Positions 1 to 9,522 of a DNA stretch of 64,000 nt are shown here, piece after piece; positions within the stretch are counted from its first letter, which is position 1, and the number at the start of each line of letters is the position of its first letter. Below the pieces are notes generated by a model. It saw nothing but the letters and a program-made list of their open reading frames with translations, was not told the origin of the DNA and did not search any database. This stretch comes from Candidatus Thermochlorobacter aerophilus (GTDB taxonomy: Bacteria > Bacteroidota > Chlorobiia > Chlorobiales > Thermochlorobacteraceae). A program made the position numbers and the translations under genes. The DNA lies in assembly GCA_002794105.1 (NCBI GenBank), contig PHFL01000067.1, forward strand, positions 1 through 64,000, read 5' to 3'.

Positions 1-2
1 TC

Positions 3-1209
3 ACAGCGACGCCACCCAGACTCATTGCGGCGTCTACGGACACCAACTCCACAGCTTACCCGCTCGTATCGAGTGCAAACACCTTGCTTGCTAACTCCAT
101 CAGGCTCTATTTTGATAGAGAAATGGACCGCGGTGGAATCTTTTCGCTCAAAAGAGTCGCTAGTCCATATGGACTCACTGACACTATCCCGCTCAGGCCA
201 ACATGGAGTGCTGATGGCAAGGTAGTAAGCTTGGTGCCACGAGCTGGAATGAGAGGTCTAACCGATACTTCTCGCACACTGGAGGCTGGAACAACATATC
301 AACTCAACATCTATGACCTCAATGATGTCAACGGCACCCCATTTTCTCCGCCTGTCAACCCCATCATCTTTAACACACAGCCAGGAATCCGTCTGGTTGG
401 TGTAACGGTAGGCGGACAAACCTTCACTTCACCAAACCAGCCTATCAAAGCTGACTCCGTGGGCACTATCAAGCTCATCTTTAACCAAAATATAGCTGGA
501 AGCTATAATGTGAGAGGGACGCTTGGTAGTAATAGCCCTAGATGGACTCGGACGGTTCATCATGTTTGATGATAGCTTAGCGAATACATTAACCCCCATT
601 GACCTGGCTAGAACAGATGCGCTCGCTGGCAATGGCACAGTAAACTCTGTTCTGGGCGACATGGCACAGGCTGCGTTTGTGGACTCCATTGCAACTGTGA
701 GTAACAACGAAATAACCATCAACTACAGAGTCAGCGCTCAGCGTTTGACAGGACGCCTCCCGGGAAGCTTCCCCAACCCACCTGCGTCATATCCACCCCG
801 CACGATTCGATTCTCAATCGACTCCGTAGGTTTTGTTGCACGTCTTGACGGAGGAGGAACAGAGGAGTTTGACAGTCTCTACTACAATATCCAAGTCACA
901 CCCAGACCACGAACTATCCGCGGACCAGTGCGTGGCGACCTTGGCGTGTCAGGCTTCCAAGTCCAATTTTTCCCCACGTCGCATCCTATCTACATCAACA
1001 ATAAGCGACCGTTCGAGAGGTTTGGTCCGGGCAATACGGGTTTAACGCGGTTTGCCTTCTACTTCAGCACAGAGGGTGTGCCAGCCGCCCAGTCGTTCCC
1101 AGACTTGGTGGTCAGCAGCGTGCGCAATGCGGCAGAGAGCGTCAGCCAAGCGGCAAAGCAAACCGTCTCTACGGTGCGCGGTTGGTGGAAGCGCTTCCGT
1201 GGCGAGTAA
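3..1209 (+). CDS. Surface protein with Ig-like domain, 3' end, frameshifted
   Basis: The gene enters from the left edge, so its start is not seen. Codons run in frame 3 from base 3 to about 516 and then in frame 1 to the stop at 1209. The first part resembles a Big_5/SbsA-type bacterial Ig-like domain: a segment LYFDREMDRGG, then WSADGKVVSL and LEAGTTYQLNI. The two reading frames join cleanly if the GGG at 516-518 is read as GG, giving NVRGRLVVIALDGLG; this is probably a homopolymer-length error. The last 30 residues (from about 1120) form a basic amphipathic segment ending GWWKRFRGE, with no type IX sorting tail. A strong terminator follows. Likely exported and cell-surface by family resemblance; exact role unknown. 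Confidence 0.6.
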
Positions 1210-1233
1210 CGCCTGCTACTTCATAAAACTATC

Positions 1234-1270
1234 CGGAAAGAGCCTCATGCCCGAGGCTCTTTCCGTTTTT
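1234..1270 (+). terminator. Rho-independent terminator of the surface protein gene
   Basis: A perfect 13-bp stem (arms 1234-1246 and 1253-1265, CGGAAAGAGCCTC and its complement) with a 6-nt loop is followed by a run of five T. It lies 25 bases after the stop codon at 1209. Confidence 0.9.
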
Positions 1271-1287
1271 ACTGTGCCTTGTTTGCT

Positions 1288-1413
1288 GACCTCACCCTGT
1301 TTTGGCTTTCGCCAAAACGTCCCTCTCCTTGCGAAGGAGAGGGACGTCGCAAAGCGACAGGGTGAGGTTGCCATCCCCTCTCCTTGCGAAGGAAAGGGAC
1401 CAGAGGGTGAGGT
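1288..1413. repeat. 126-bp cloverleaf-like repeat, copy 1
   Basis: First of two 126-bp direct copies (the other is at 1593-1718) that differ at only two positions that I can find. Inside, an outer 12-bp inverted repeat (1289-1300 with 1357-1368) encloses three consecutive hairpins: TTTTGGC/GCCAAAA, GTCCCTCTCC/GGAGAGGGAC and GTCGC/GCGAC. A further CCTCTCC/GGAGAGG-type hairpin lies in the tail. No transposase is nearby. This looks like a non-coding palindromic repeat of the REP/MITE sort; the short ORFs across it are artefacts. Confidence 0.85.
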
Positions 1414-1463
1414 TTGCCATTCCTACCTTGTCATGCCAAGTGCAGCATCCACGCTTCCCCGAT

Positions 1464-1526
1464 TTGTCATGCTGAGCGCAGCGAAGCATCCATGCTGTGG
1501 ATTCCTCGCTTCGCTCGGAATGACAA
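1464..1526. repeat. Palindromic TGTCAT repeat, locus 1
   Basis: A 63-bp imperfect palindrome lies between the two 126-bp copies. The left arm begins TTGTCATGCTGAGCG and the right arm ends CGCTCGGAATGACAA, so the ends are near-complementary over about 28 nt. Shorter fragments of the same end (GGAATGACA) recur to about 1569. Related elements lie at 8461-8520 and 10635-10703. Translations of such repeats give spurious SERSEES-type peptides. Intergenic and non-coding. Confidence 0.85.
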
Positions 1527-1592
1527 AAAAGAGCACTTGGAATGACAAAAGAAAATGCTCGGAATGACAGAAAAGTGCTTGGAAGACCGTGC

Positions 1593-1718
1593 GACCTCAC
1601 CCTGTTTTGGCTTTCGCCAAAACATCCCTCTCCTTGCGAAGGAGAGGGACGTCGCAAAGCGACAGGGTGAGGTTGCCATCCCCTCTCCTTGCGAAGGAGA
1701 GGGACCAGAGGGTGAGGT
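1593..1718. repeat. 126-bp cloverleaf-like repeat, copy 2
   Basis: Second copy of the element at 1288-1413, same orientation, differing by CG/CA and AAA/AGA substitutions. Its right end abuts and overlaps by one base the stop codon of aroC (minus strand, stop 1718-1720), so it sits directly downstream of aroC. The same outer stem and three internal hairpins are present. Confidence 0.85.
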
Positions 1719-2936
1719 CAAGGTTCCTGTGGCGGCATGGGGGTATGACGCTGAAAGCGTTCATTCAGTTTTTGGCGATAGCGAGCAAGTCGCTCTTGCA
1801 GTTCGTCCATGCTATCGCCGCCAAATTTTTCAAGTAAGGCGTTTGCCAGCACGGGGGCAATTGCAGCTTCTGCGATGATGGCACAAGCGGGCGCGGCGCA
1901 TACATCGGCGCGCTCAATGTGCGAGAGCGTCTCTTGCATGGTGCGAAGGTTGATGGAACGCAGTGGGCGCATGAGGGTAGAAATAGGCTTCATGGCAAGG
2001 CGCAGGTGTAGGATTTCGCCGTTGGTCATGCCACCTTCCAAGCCGCCAGCACGGTTGGTTCTGCGCATGGGTTGAATATCTTTGCCGATAAAAACTTCGT
2101 CATGCACTTGGGAGCCCCAGCTAACCGCATTGCGAAAGGCTGTACCAATTTCCACACCCTTGACGGCTTGAATGGAGAGAAGAGCTTTACCAAGTTCGCC
2201 ATCGAGTTTGCGGTCAAATTGGGTGTAATTTCCCAAGCCGATGGGCAACCCGGTAACAAACACTTCAATGATGCCGCCTAAGTATCGCCACGCTGCTTGG
2301 CTTCATCGATGAGTTTGATGGCTTGTGCTTCCAGCGCCGGATCTAACATGCGGACGGGTGATTCATCAGCTTTTTGGCTCAATTTTTCGGCATTTTCGGC
2401 AAGCAGTGCCGGGAGTACTTCTGGCGGTTCTTGTTCAACGGCTGGTCCGATTGCAGAGAGATAGCTACCGATGTGGATGCCACACTCTGCCAGCAGCACG
2501 CGTGCAACGGTGCAGGCGGCAACTCGCGCAGCCGTTTCTCGAGCCGAGGCGCGCTCAATGACGGGACGAATATCTTCGAAGCCATACTTGAGGGCACCTG
2601 CAAATCGGCATGCCCAGGGCGTGGTACTTCGACTGGTTTAACAGGGTGCTTAGGCGGTTCGAATTGGCTCATTTTTTCGGTCCAATTTTTCCAATCAGCA
2701 TTGCGAATAAGCAGAGTGAGGGGTGAGCCGATGGTTTTACCGAAGCGCACGCCTGAGAGAATTTCAACCGTGTCGGTTTCAATTTTCATGCGGTGACCGC
2801 GCCCGTAGCCTTGTTGCCGTCGGCGCAGCTGCAGATTGATGGGCTCTGGCGTTAAGGGCAACCCTGCTGGCAACCCATCAACAATTGCCGTCAGCGCCGG
2901 ACCATGTGATTCCCCTGCTGTCAGATAACGAATCAT
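1718..2936 (-). CDS. aroC: Chorismate synthase (two frameshifts)
   Basis: Makes chorismate from 5-enolpyruvylshikimate-3-phosphate, the last shikimate-pathway step, using reduced FMN. The N-terminus [18 protein letters not shown], then [13 protein letters not shown] and the C-terminal block [16 protein letters not shown] are family signatures. The frame is broken twice by apparent single-base losses: near 2600 (GATTTGCAGGT where GATTTGGCAGGT restores RPGHADLAGALKYG) and near 2280 (ACTTAGGCGGC where ACTTTAGGCGGC restores [11 protein letters not shown]). With both repaired the protein is about 406 residues and all conserved blocks are in order. Because aroC is usually essential for aromatic amino acid synthesis and both losses are in homopolymers, sequencing error is more likely than a pseudogene. 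Its end touches a repeat element. Confidence 0.88.
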
Positions 2937-2997
2937 TTGGAATAAACCATTAAGTGTTGATGCAATTTCTACACGAGCATAAAGTAATTTGACCTTC

Positions 2998-3729
2998 TTA
3001 GGCGGTCATTCCTTTGCTGATAAACTTTTGATAATTGCTGACAATGACTTCATGAGAGGCTTTAAGCAGTTCATCAGCAGATTTGCCTTGCACAGCAATA
3101 GGCTTATCTATGACGAGAGTAATCTCGCCCGGCGAGATGAGTGCTGTATTGCGATGCATGATTTTGTAGCTACCTAAGATGGTTACAGGGAGAATGGGCA
3201 CGCCGGCTTTTTCTGCCACCACAAAAGCGCCTCGCTTAAAGGGTTGAATGCTGCCATCTAAGGAGCGTGTGCCATCTGCGAAAATAACTACCGATTTGCC
3301 TTGCTTGAGCTTATCAATGGCTTGTGCGAGACTTTTGAGCGCGTCACGATGTGCACCGCGCTGGATGAGAATAAAATCGCCCATTGCCATTGACCAGCCG
3401 AAAAATGGAATTTTACCCAAAGAGGCTTTGGCAACAATCCGCACTTTCTTAATCGGTAAGCCTAGTAGCAGCGTTGGAATATCAAAATAACTGGCATGAT
3501 TGCTGACAACGACATATGTGGCGTCGGGCTGCACGTGCTCTTTGCCAATCACATTTAACTTTACGCCAGAAAAAAACAGCCACAATCGGCACCACAGACG
3601 TGCCAAGAATAGATACACTGTGCCAGTGCGGTCAAAAATTGAGCACAGTATGGAAATGGTGCTGAGAACAATCATCACAGTCAGGACGGTCACCCAGATG
3701 TAAATAGAGCGAAGAACAAGCCATAGCAT
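2998..3729 (-). CDS. 1-acyl-sn-glycerol-3-phosphate acyltransferase (PlsC family)
   Basis: 243 residues. Transfers an acyl chain to lysophosphatidate to give phosphatidate at the inner membrane. Visible features are two hydrophobic N-terminal stretches (about residues 3-30 and 40-55), the acyltransferase block NHASYFD (the NHx4D catalytic motif, about residue 78), the glycerophosphate-binding region FADGTRS (FPEGTRS variant, about residue 151) and [11 protein letters not shown]. Length is normal for PlsC. It lies 61 bases downstream of aroC's start on the same strand, so transcription may continue into aroC. Confidence 0.88.
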   Translation of the reverse strand: MLWLVLRSIYIWVTVLTVMIVLSTISILCSIFDRTGTVYLFLARLWCRLWLFFSGVKLNVIGKEHVQPDATYVVVSNHASYFDIPTLLLGLPIKKVRIVAKASLGKIPFFGWSMAMGDFILIQRGAHRDALKSLAQAIDKLKQGKSVVIFADGTRSLDGSIQPFKRGAFVVAEKAGVPILPVTILGSYKIMHRNTALISPGEITLVIDKPIAVQGKSADELLKASHEVIVSNYQKFISKGMTA

Positions 3730-3861
3730 AGTTTCCCTGTGCGATTTGAAGCAGGAAGATACGCAAAGATGAGCAACCTTTAGAGTTTGCTGTTGGGCGA
3801 TAGTGATGCCACTTCGGGCAATTTACGCTCTCGGGAGCCAGTGCAAGTAGCATCTTGCAGG

Positions 3862-4491
3862 TTAGGAGTTACTCACGCCTGAGGCATTTCGCTTTTTTAG
3901 TCGGTGATTTTTGAAGAACTGCACCACCATACCAAATGGACAGAAGTAGTGACACATGCCGCGTGCGCCGAAAATGGTTACGCCAAGCCCGACCAGCGTA
4001 AGAATCAGGAAGTGACCGCCTTGCACAAGAAGGTTTTCTTCGCTGGAAAAGGGGTTATGTAGAGGAGTTTCGCTCATGTCAAATATAGCCTGCTGATGAA
4101 ACAGCCACGCCAGCGGAACCCACACGACCAGCAGGATTAGCGTAGCATACTGGGAGATTTTGGGATTAAAATGCACGCGCTTTTTAGCAAATGGGAACAT
4201 GATGTCCTGAATGCCGCCGAGCCAACAAAATGTTGAGCAGACCCAACGCCCGCTGCGTGAGGCTGCATAGACCAAACTGCCCCAGAAGACTAAGCCAATC
4301 ACCGCCCACAGGATATTGGGAATCGCAAATTTGATAAGGGCAACATGCACAAAAATGAAGGTCAGTTGCACCAGCAAGCGCTTATAGACAATTTTGCGAT
4401 GCGTCTTGTGATGCGAACTCATGCCTACGCGTAGCGAGTGCGAGTCATTTGCAATTTCTTGAGCCGCAGCGGGCGATTGAACTGGGTGCAT
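3862..4491 (-). CDS. NapH/CcoG-like FeS membrane protein
   Basis: 209 residues with about four membrane segments (approximately 38-60, 62-78, 113-132, 157-175). Two cysteine pairs follow membrane segments: CSTFCWLGG and CHYFCPFG. These resemble the CxxxCP motifs on the membrane part of NapH/NosR/CcoG-type polyferredoxins, but the separate soluble 4Fe-4S ferredoxin domains are absent. A membrane electron-transfer role is inferred from family resemblance. A good ribosome site (GGAAGGAG) precedes the start. It lies 38 bases after the ArsA-like gene and is probably co-transcribed with it. Confidence 0.6.
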   Translation of the reverse strand: MHPVQSPAAAQEIANDSHSLRVGMSSHHKTHRKIVYKRLLVQLTFIFVHVALIKFAIPNILWAVIGLVFWGSLVYAASRSGRWVCSTFCWLGGIQDIMFPFAKKRVHFNPKISQYATLILLVVWVPLAWLFHQQAIFDMSETPLHNPFSSEENLLVQGGHFLILTLVGLGVTIFGARGMCHYFCPFGMVVQFFKNHRLKKRNASGVSNS

Positions 4492-4529
4492 ACGACTAAA
4501 CTCCTTCCTTCTTTCGGCACTAAGCGCGG

Positions 4530-5840
4530 TTAAGAGGCAATTTTGCGTGTGGCTCGCAGCTTGTTGAGCACGCCTTTATCGACATTGAGCTCCATCTTTT
4601 CCTTTTCAGGTGGCTGCTCTTTGAAGAGCACTTTAAGCACATCGCCTTCTCGCACGAAGCTTTCCATTTCAAGTGTGTAGAGCACACGCGGCAAGGTAAT
4701 GAGGCGATGATTACGGTCAATGGTTACGCTAAGGTCTGTGCCCATGCGCACCACCTTGACTTCTTCGGCATCTTTGAGAAATGGAATACGAATTGCCAAA
4801 ATCTCCCGATTGAGATTGGGTAGCGCATCCTTTTTGCTTTCAATCCAGAAATTCTTTCCGCTGTAGAAGATCTCATCAGGTGAGCGCTCTCCGAAGATAA
4901 GTTTGCTCAGCTCATTAAGCATGTCGCAACCGATAGGCTCGGTGCGTTGCATTTCGCAGCGGAAAATCGGCGTCGGATAAAAGGAATTGTCAATTTCTAA
5001 CAAATACTTGCGATGCAAATCGGACCAAAATTCAAAATACTCTCCGACCGTTTTGACCGTTGGCAAGACCTTATTGACCACAATAGCATCAATGTTAATG
5101 CCATAGAGGTGCACAAACGTATAGGCGCGCTTGGTTTCCAGTATCGAGAGCTTTTCTGGATTTAGGACCAATCGGAAGGTAACTTCTGGACGCAAGATGA
5201 ACTTGTTGATGTCATCCATTTGCTTCATCAGCATATTGACTTCTTCAAAAAATTCGGGGTCGGGCTGATTGGTGGCGCCCAGTGAGCGCTGTAGCGATGC
5301 CATGTTTTTATAGAGCTTGAAGAACTGCTTGCCCATATTTCCCCCGATGATGATTTCGGGATAAGCTAAGAGGCGCAGTGTGTTGCCTGTCGGAGAAGTA
5401 TCGAGCACAATCACGTCCCACTTGCCTGAGAGTGCTTCATCTAAGAGGCGAGCAAGTGCAAAAATTTCATCCAACCCGGGCTGCGTAGTAAGCTCCGACG
5501 CCACGCCTGAATCCACCCCACGGCTTTGATAGGACGAGGAGACAAACTTCTGAAAGCCCGACATGTTTTTCTTGAGCTCATAAATCGTATCGATTTCTAA
5601 GCCATAGAGATTGCGCTCAATTTCGCATGGCTCGAAGCGACCGATTTTGAAATTAAAGACATCTGAAATCGAGTGCGCCGGGTCACTTGACATGATAAGC
5701 ACGCGCTTGCCTTGACGCGCCAAATTCGTTGCTGTTGCTGAAGAGACCGTCGTCTTGCCTGTTCCCCCTTTGCCTGAATAGATAATGACGCGTGGGATTT
5801 TGTTTTGACCGAGTTGCGCTTGCAAGTCTCTGGTGAGCAT
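4530..5840 (-). CDS. ArsA-family anion-transporting-type ATPase with Hsp20-like tail
   Basis: 436 residues from the ATG at 5840, chosen because AGGAG lies about 7 nt before it; a start at 5864 would add eight residues. The deviant Walker A SGKGGTGKTT is at about residue 24 and the second P-loop-family block DTSPTGNTLRLL at about 147. The last ~80 residues (RMGTDLSVTIDRNHRLITLP through LKVLFKEQPPE) fit the alpha-crystallin/Hsp20-like domain found at the end of ArsA homologues in phototrophs. One ATPase half is present, so it probably works as a dimer. Arsenite transport is not supported: there is no ArsB nearby and the arsenite-binding cysteines are not recognisable. The true client is unknown; homologues in green sulfur bacteria are thought to be linked to chlorosome or membrane-protein biogenesis. 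Confidence 0.8.
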   Translation of the reverse strand: MLTRDLQAQLGQNKIPRVIIYSGKGGTGKTTVSSATATNLARQGKRVLIMSSDPAHSISDVFNFKIGRFEPCEIERNLYGLEIDTIYELKKNMSGFQKFVSSSYQSRGVDSGVASELTTQPGLDEIFALARLLDEALSGKWDVIVLDTSPTGNTLRLLAYPEIIIGGNMGKQFFKLYKNMASLQRSLGATNQPDPEFFEEVNMLMKQMDDINKFILRPEVTFRLVLNPEKLSILETKRAYTFVHLYGINIDAIVVNKVLPTVKTVGEYFEFWSDLHRKYLLEIDNSFYPTPIFRCEMQRTEPIGCDMLNELSKLIFGERSPDEIFYSGKNFWIESKKDALPNLNREILAIRIPFLKDAEEVKVVRMGTDLSVTIDRNHRLITLPRVLYTLEMESFVREGDVLKVLFKEQPPEKEKMELNVDKGVLNKLRATRKIAS

Positions 5841-6010
5841 ATTACTTCTCCTTTTCAATTTCAAGGTATAATGTTGCGCTACTCAATCTGCACAATTTGG
5901 CGCTCATCTATGCTTGTGCTGCAGCCGATTATGCTGAAAAAGCCCTGACTTGCAAGTCTTTTTCTTTTGCTCACTTAGAGCATAAAGCGTCCGAATCGTT
6001 TGTTTCTTCT

Positions 6011-7462
6011 CTATCGCACAATGAACGCCAATCCTTCATTTGGACGCAGACGCACCAGAAAACCGCTCTGACACAGCTCAAACTGTGGGCTTTTACGTTT
6101 GTCGGTTACAAACACCTCAATATGCTCATAATCTGTTATGTGGCTCAACGCCAGCGATGGATAGTAACTTTCACACGACTCTGAAGTGAGATTGACAAAG
6201 ACAAGAATGTGCCCTGTGTGTCCACCACTTTTGCGCTCAAAGCCAATGATGCGGTGGCTACTGTAGCCTTCCAGCAAGCGGAAATCACCATTTTTGACCG
6301 CCGAATTGTTCCATAGATGCGACAAGCGATGATAAAAATCCATGATGTCTTGGTCGGGTTCTTCAGCCATGCGTCGGCGCAGTTGAACTGGCAGTTTGAT
6401 GCGCCGCCCTTCGTTTTCTCCATCGTGCAAAAGGTGAGCGCCAATTACCGTATGCGTCAATAGCGCCGCCGCTCGGTGATTTGCACCAAACGCCGTGAGC
6501 GCACGTGCTTCATCATGATTTTCAGTAAATCGGATGAGCTTTTGTTGATAGCGCACATCGGCTTGCAAATGCGCTTTGAGTCCCTCAATGTCTTGACTTC
6601 TGATGCGGTCGTAGAGGCGTTTGTCATAGACAAAATCGAAGCCGTGTTGCTGCAGGGTCCACTCCGTGTCCCAATACGCTTCGGCGATGAACAAAAAGTG
6701 CGGAAACTGACTTTTGACTTCGTCAATGGCTCTTTTCCAAAATTCTTCTTTCATCTCGATGCCCATCTCGCCCCAGTTGCGGTTGAAGATGTCTTGCAGG
6801 ATTAGCATTGCCATATCGCAGCGCACACCATCGCATAGCGTGGCTATGCGCTTGAGCACGTTTCTCATAGCAGCATGCAGGGCAGTGTTGGCATAGTTGA
6901 GTTGGAGCGTGTCTGTCCATGCTGGAAAGTAGGGGTCTTTGCCGCAGGCGAAGTATTGTCCTTCATAGCTGACGACCTCATCAGGACGATGCCGAGCAAT
7001 GTGTTCCGGCACAGCAATAAAATACTCGGCGTGCATTTTGAGCCACTCGCAATCGCGTGCAACATGATTGGGTACAAAGTCGAGCAGTAGCCCTATGCCA
7101 TATTGCTCGAGCTTTCGCCTGAATTTGAGCAATGCTGATTCGCCACCTAAGGCTTGCGACACAGTGTAGCTGGCTATGGCAAACGGTGATGCGCCGACAT
7201 CGCGCTCTTCTACATCTGGCAGCGCTCGCCGATACTCCGCCCACAAGCCTTGATGCCCAAGCGCACACGCCCGCGATGCTGCACTTTCCTCCCACACGCC
7301 CATTAGCCACAAGAAATCCACCTTTAGCTCTTTCCATCTAAGAAATTCCGTCTCGGGCACATTCGCCAGCGTAATCGGCTCACCCATTTTGAGCGCCAGC
7401 TCACCAAGCCAAACCCGCGTATGCACTTCGTAGATGCATGGAAACTTGTGCCACATTGCCAT
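6011..7462 (-). CDS. GH13 alpha-amylase-family enzyme
   Basis: 483 residues, no signal peptide, so probably cytoplasmic. The four GH13 blocks are present: DFVPNH (region I, about residue 128), GVRCDMAML with the nucleophile Asp (region II, about 218), FIAEAYW with the acid/base Glu (region III, about 260) and TENHDEAR (region IV, about 324). The region II residue after the nucleophile block is not the usual His/Lys-rich form, so the exact substrate (starch, maltodextrin or trehalose-type) cannot be assigned. A second GH13 gene lies at 58020-59432. It stands 170 bases upstream of the ArsA-like gene on the same strand. Confidence 0.82.
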   Translation of the reverse strand: MAMWHKFPCIYEVHTRVWLGELALKMGEPITLANVPETEFLRWKELKVDFLWLMGVWEESAASRACALGHQGLWAEYRRALPDVEERDVGASPFAIASYTVSQALGGESALLKFRRKLEQYGIGLLLDFVPNHVARDCEWLKMHAEYFIAVPEHIARHRPDEVVSYEGQYFACGKDPYFPAWTDTLQLNYANTALHAAMRNVLKRIATLCDGVRCDMAMLILQDIFNRNWGEMGIEMKEEFWKRAIDEVKSQFPHFLFIAEAYWDTEWTLQQHGFDFVYDKRLYDRIRSQDIEGLKAHLQADVRYQQKLIRFTENHDEARALTAFGANHRAAALLTHTVIGAHLLHDGENEGRRIKLPVQLRRRMAEEPDQDIMDFYHRLSHLWNNSAVKNGDFRLLEGYSSHRIIGFERKSGGHTGHILVFVNLTSESCESYYPSLALSHITDYEHIEVFVTDKRKSPQFELCQSGFLVRLRPNEGLAFIVR

Positions 7463-7569
7463 ATCACTTTTTTGATATGATTTGCACTACTTTTGCCTTA
7501 GCTTTTCTTCACATTCGTAAGCCAACATTATCATCATCGTCCAGCTTTTCTGACTTCTATTTGTTCTCG

Positions 7570-8268
7570 CTTCAGATGGCGAATCTAAAATCAGTAGTGC
7601 GGCAGAAGAAAACAACTTCTCACAGCACATGCAAGTCGGGCTTGCGCGCCATGAAGTCTAAAAAAGTCGTCGCCTGCGCTTTGGGACACGCACGACGCCT
7701 ATCTTGCTGCAGTGCGCACGCTTCACAGTAGCCTAAGCTCACAGCTGTGCATTGGGTTGCTGACGAAGTCTGGTAGCAAATAACATTGCTACGCTAAGCT
7801 TAAGCGTGCTGAAACTTGGTCGCAAAAAGTATGCTCTAACGACGGTTTTAGATGCCTTTCCACTTGCAGCACTGGATGCGGCGGCACCGAGCTTGCCGTT
7901 CCAGCCAAAAAGCGATGCAGCATTTCACTCGTTTGTGATGGTGCGCCAGTTGGCTTTTGCAAACTTTCGCTGCAGGGCGCATTTCTTCAAGCTAATGATG
8001 CGCTTCAGCGCATGTTGGGCTACGGTGCCGAAGAACTTCGCCTTCAAGATATTTCTCATCCGGCAGATTACGAACTTGAAACGGCTTTCCTTGATAAAAG
8101 TGCATGCTGGCAAGAAACAGACCTATAAACCTTATCAAGAGATTTCTTCACAAAGACAGGCATAGCATGTGGGTGAACTTTTCCGCTATCGTGATGCAGG
8201 ATACTCAAGGGCAAGAGCGCTACATGATTGGCATCATTCAGGATGCTGCGGGGTGCTTAAGCAACTAG
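7570..8268 (+). pseudogene. Decayed PAS-domain sensor fragment
   Basis: No intact gene fills 7463-8766, but a clear PAS domain is readable in pieces. Frame 2 from 7934 to the stop at 8126 gives APVGFCKLSLQGAFLQAND and LQRMLGYGAEELRLQDI; frame 3 then gives TYKPYQE; frame 1 from 8143 to the stop at 8266 gives FLHKDRHSMWVNFSAIVMQD and RYMIGIIQDA, the usual end of a PAS fold. Upstream, frame 3 from about 7806 and two short open stretches (to 7661 and 7783) may be older parts of the same gene. No kinase or output domain follows; repeats begin directly after. Best read as a remnant of a PAS signalling protein. Confidence 0.65.
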
Positions 8269-8272
8269 TGCG

Positions 8273-8560
8273 TGGATGCTTCGCTTTGCTCAGCATGACA
8301 AATTGTGAAAGCGAGGACGCTTTGCAGCATTCAGCATGACAGGGCGGTGGTGTTCCGAGCACTTTTTTGTCTGGATGCTTCGCTTTCTCAGCATGACAAA
8401 TTGTGAAAGCGAGAGCTTTGCAGCATTCAGCATGACAGGGCGGTGGTGTTCCAGCACTTTTGTCATTCCGAACGCAGTGAGGAATCCATCATGGATGCTT
8501 CGCTTTGCTCAGCATGACAAGTTGAGGAAGTGTGGATGCTTTGAGCGTTCAGCAGGACAG
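8273..8560. repeat. Tandem ~95-bp direct repeats with palindromic TGTCAT element
   Basis: Two adjacent copies of a 99- and 93-bp unit (8273-8371, 8372-8464) start TGGATGCTTCGCTTT and share the block GGGCGGTGGTGTTCC. A diverged partial third copy is at 8492-8560. Between and into it, 8461-8520 is a palindrome of the same family as 1464-1526 (left end TGTCATTCCGAACGCAG, right end GCTCAGCATGACA), here in the opposite orientation. Non-coding. Copies are contiguous, without spacers, so this is not a CRISPR array. Confidence 0.85.
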
Positions 8561-8766
8561 AAAAGAAAAGTGGCGCAGCGTTCAGCATGATAATGCACCT
8601 GACCAAGCAGGATGCCCTGCATTGGTATCTGATATTTAATGCTTTATTTTCCTGCTCTTGTACAATAGCGTTGCACTACACTTTTTTGCGTCAGCCCATG
8701 TTATCTGGCAATTTAAGAGACTACATCTTGCGACTGAATTTATTTCAATAGCTTCTCTTGCATTAT

Positions 8767-9522
8767 ATGAAGCCCTTAGAAAATCAGGTTGCGCTCATTA
8801 CGGGCGCTTCTCGTGGCATTGGCAGAGCTACTGCATTGAAACTTGCCTCAATGGGGTGCCACATCGCAGTCAATTATGTGCGTCATGCAGAGGAAGCAGA
8901 ACGCACGGTGGCAGAAATTAAGGCAATGGGGCAAGATGCGCTGGCGATTCAAGCCGATATTTCTCGCCCTGAAGCTCTCAAGCAGCTTTTTGCCGATACT
9001 TTTGCACATTTTCGTCGGCTCAACATTTTTATCAGCAATGCTGCTAAAGGCGTGTTTGGTCCTGTCACGCGCATTGGTCCAAATGGCTTTGATTTATCGA
9101 TTGCTACAGGTCCTAAAGCGCTGTTGCTCGGTGCACAGGAAGCGGTTAAGCTTTTCGGCGATGCGGGCGGCGTGATTGTGGCTGTCTCGAGCATTGGTAA
9201 TTTTCGGTGTTTAGATGGTTATGCAGCGGTTGGGGTTGCCAAAGCAGGAATTGAGACACTGGTTCGTTATCTTGCAGTTGAATTAGGTCCAAAACGCGTA
9301 CGCGTCAATGCGGTTTCTGGCGGTCCGATTGATACCGACGCACTGGATGATTTTAAGAATGTGGAAGAACGCCGCGCCAAGTGGATTGCGCGCACACCGC
9401 TCGGTCGGTTGGGCACGGCTGAAGATATTGCCGACATCATTGCATTTCTTTGCACCGATGAATCACGCTGGATACATGGACAGACCATTCTTGCCGACGG
9501 CGGCTACACACTCATGGAATAA
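8767..9522 (+). CDS. fabL: FabL-like enoyl-[ACP] reductase (SDR)
   Basis: 251 residues from the ATG at 8767; a TTG nine bases earlier is possible. Short-chain dehydrogenase with the NAD(P) motif TGASRGIGRA, NAAKG in place of the usual NNAG, and an active site SSIG then YAAVGVAK. The block VRVNAVSGGPIDTDAL and the end GQTILADGGYTLME closely follow Bacillus FabL, the NADPH-dependent enoyl-ACP reductase of fatty acid elongation, rather than FabG (which has NAAGIT and YSASKA). FabL assignment is by motif resemblance; another SDR substrate is possible. About 200 bases of unassigned sequence separate it from the repeats upstream. Confidence 0.7.
   Translation: MKPLENQVALITGASRGIGRATALKLASMGCHIAVNYVRHAEEAERTVAEIKAMGQDALAIQADISRPEALKQLFADTFAHFRRLNIFISNAAKGVFGPVTRIGPNGFDLSIATGPKALLLGAQEAVKLFGDAGGVIVAVSSIGNFRCLDGYAAVGVAKAGIETLVRYLAVELGPKRVRVNAVSGGPIDTDALDDFKNVEERRAKWIARTPLGRLGTAEDIADIIAFLCTDESRWIHGQTILADGGYTLME

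Noticed and set aside
1292..1721. Overlapping ORFs with SERSEES- and SPSQGEG-like peptides
   Set aside because: They are translations of the palindromic and cloverleaf repeats in several frames; no conserved domain and no ribosome site.
4530..5840. Arsenite efflux ATPase
   Set aside because: No arsB, arsR or arsD nearby, and no recognisable arsenite-binding cysteines; only the ATPase family is supported.
5897..6184. 95-residue plus-strand ORF
   Set aside because: Largely antisense to the 3' end of the GH13 gene and with no recognisable features.
8273..8560. CRISPR array
   Set aside because: The ~95-bp units touch each other, have no unique spacers and there is no cas gene nearby.
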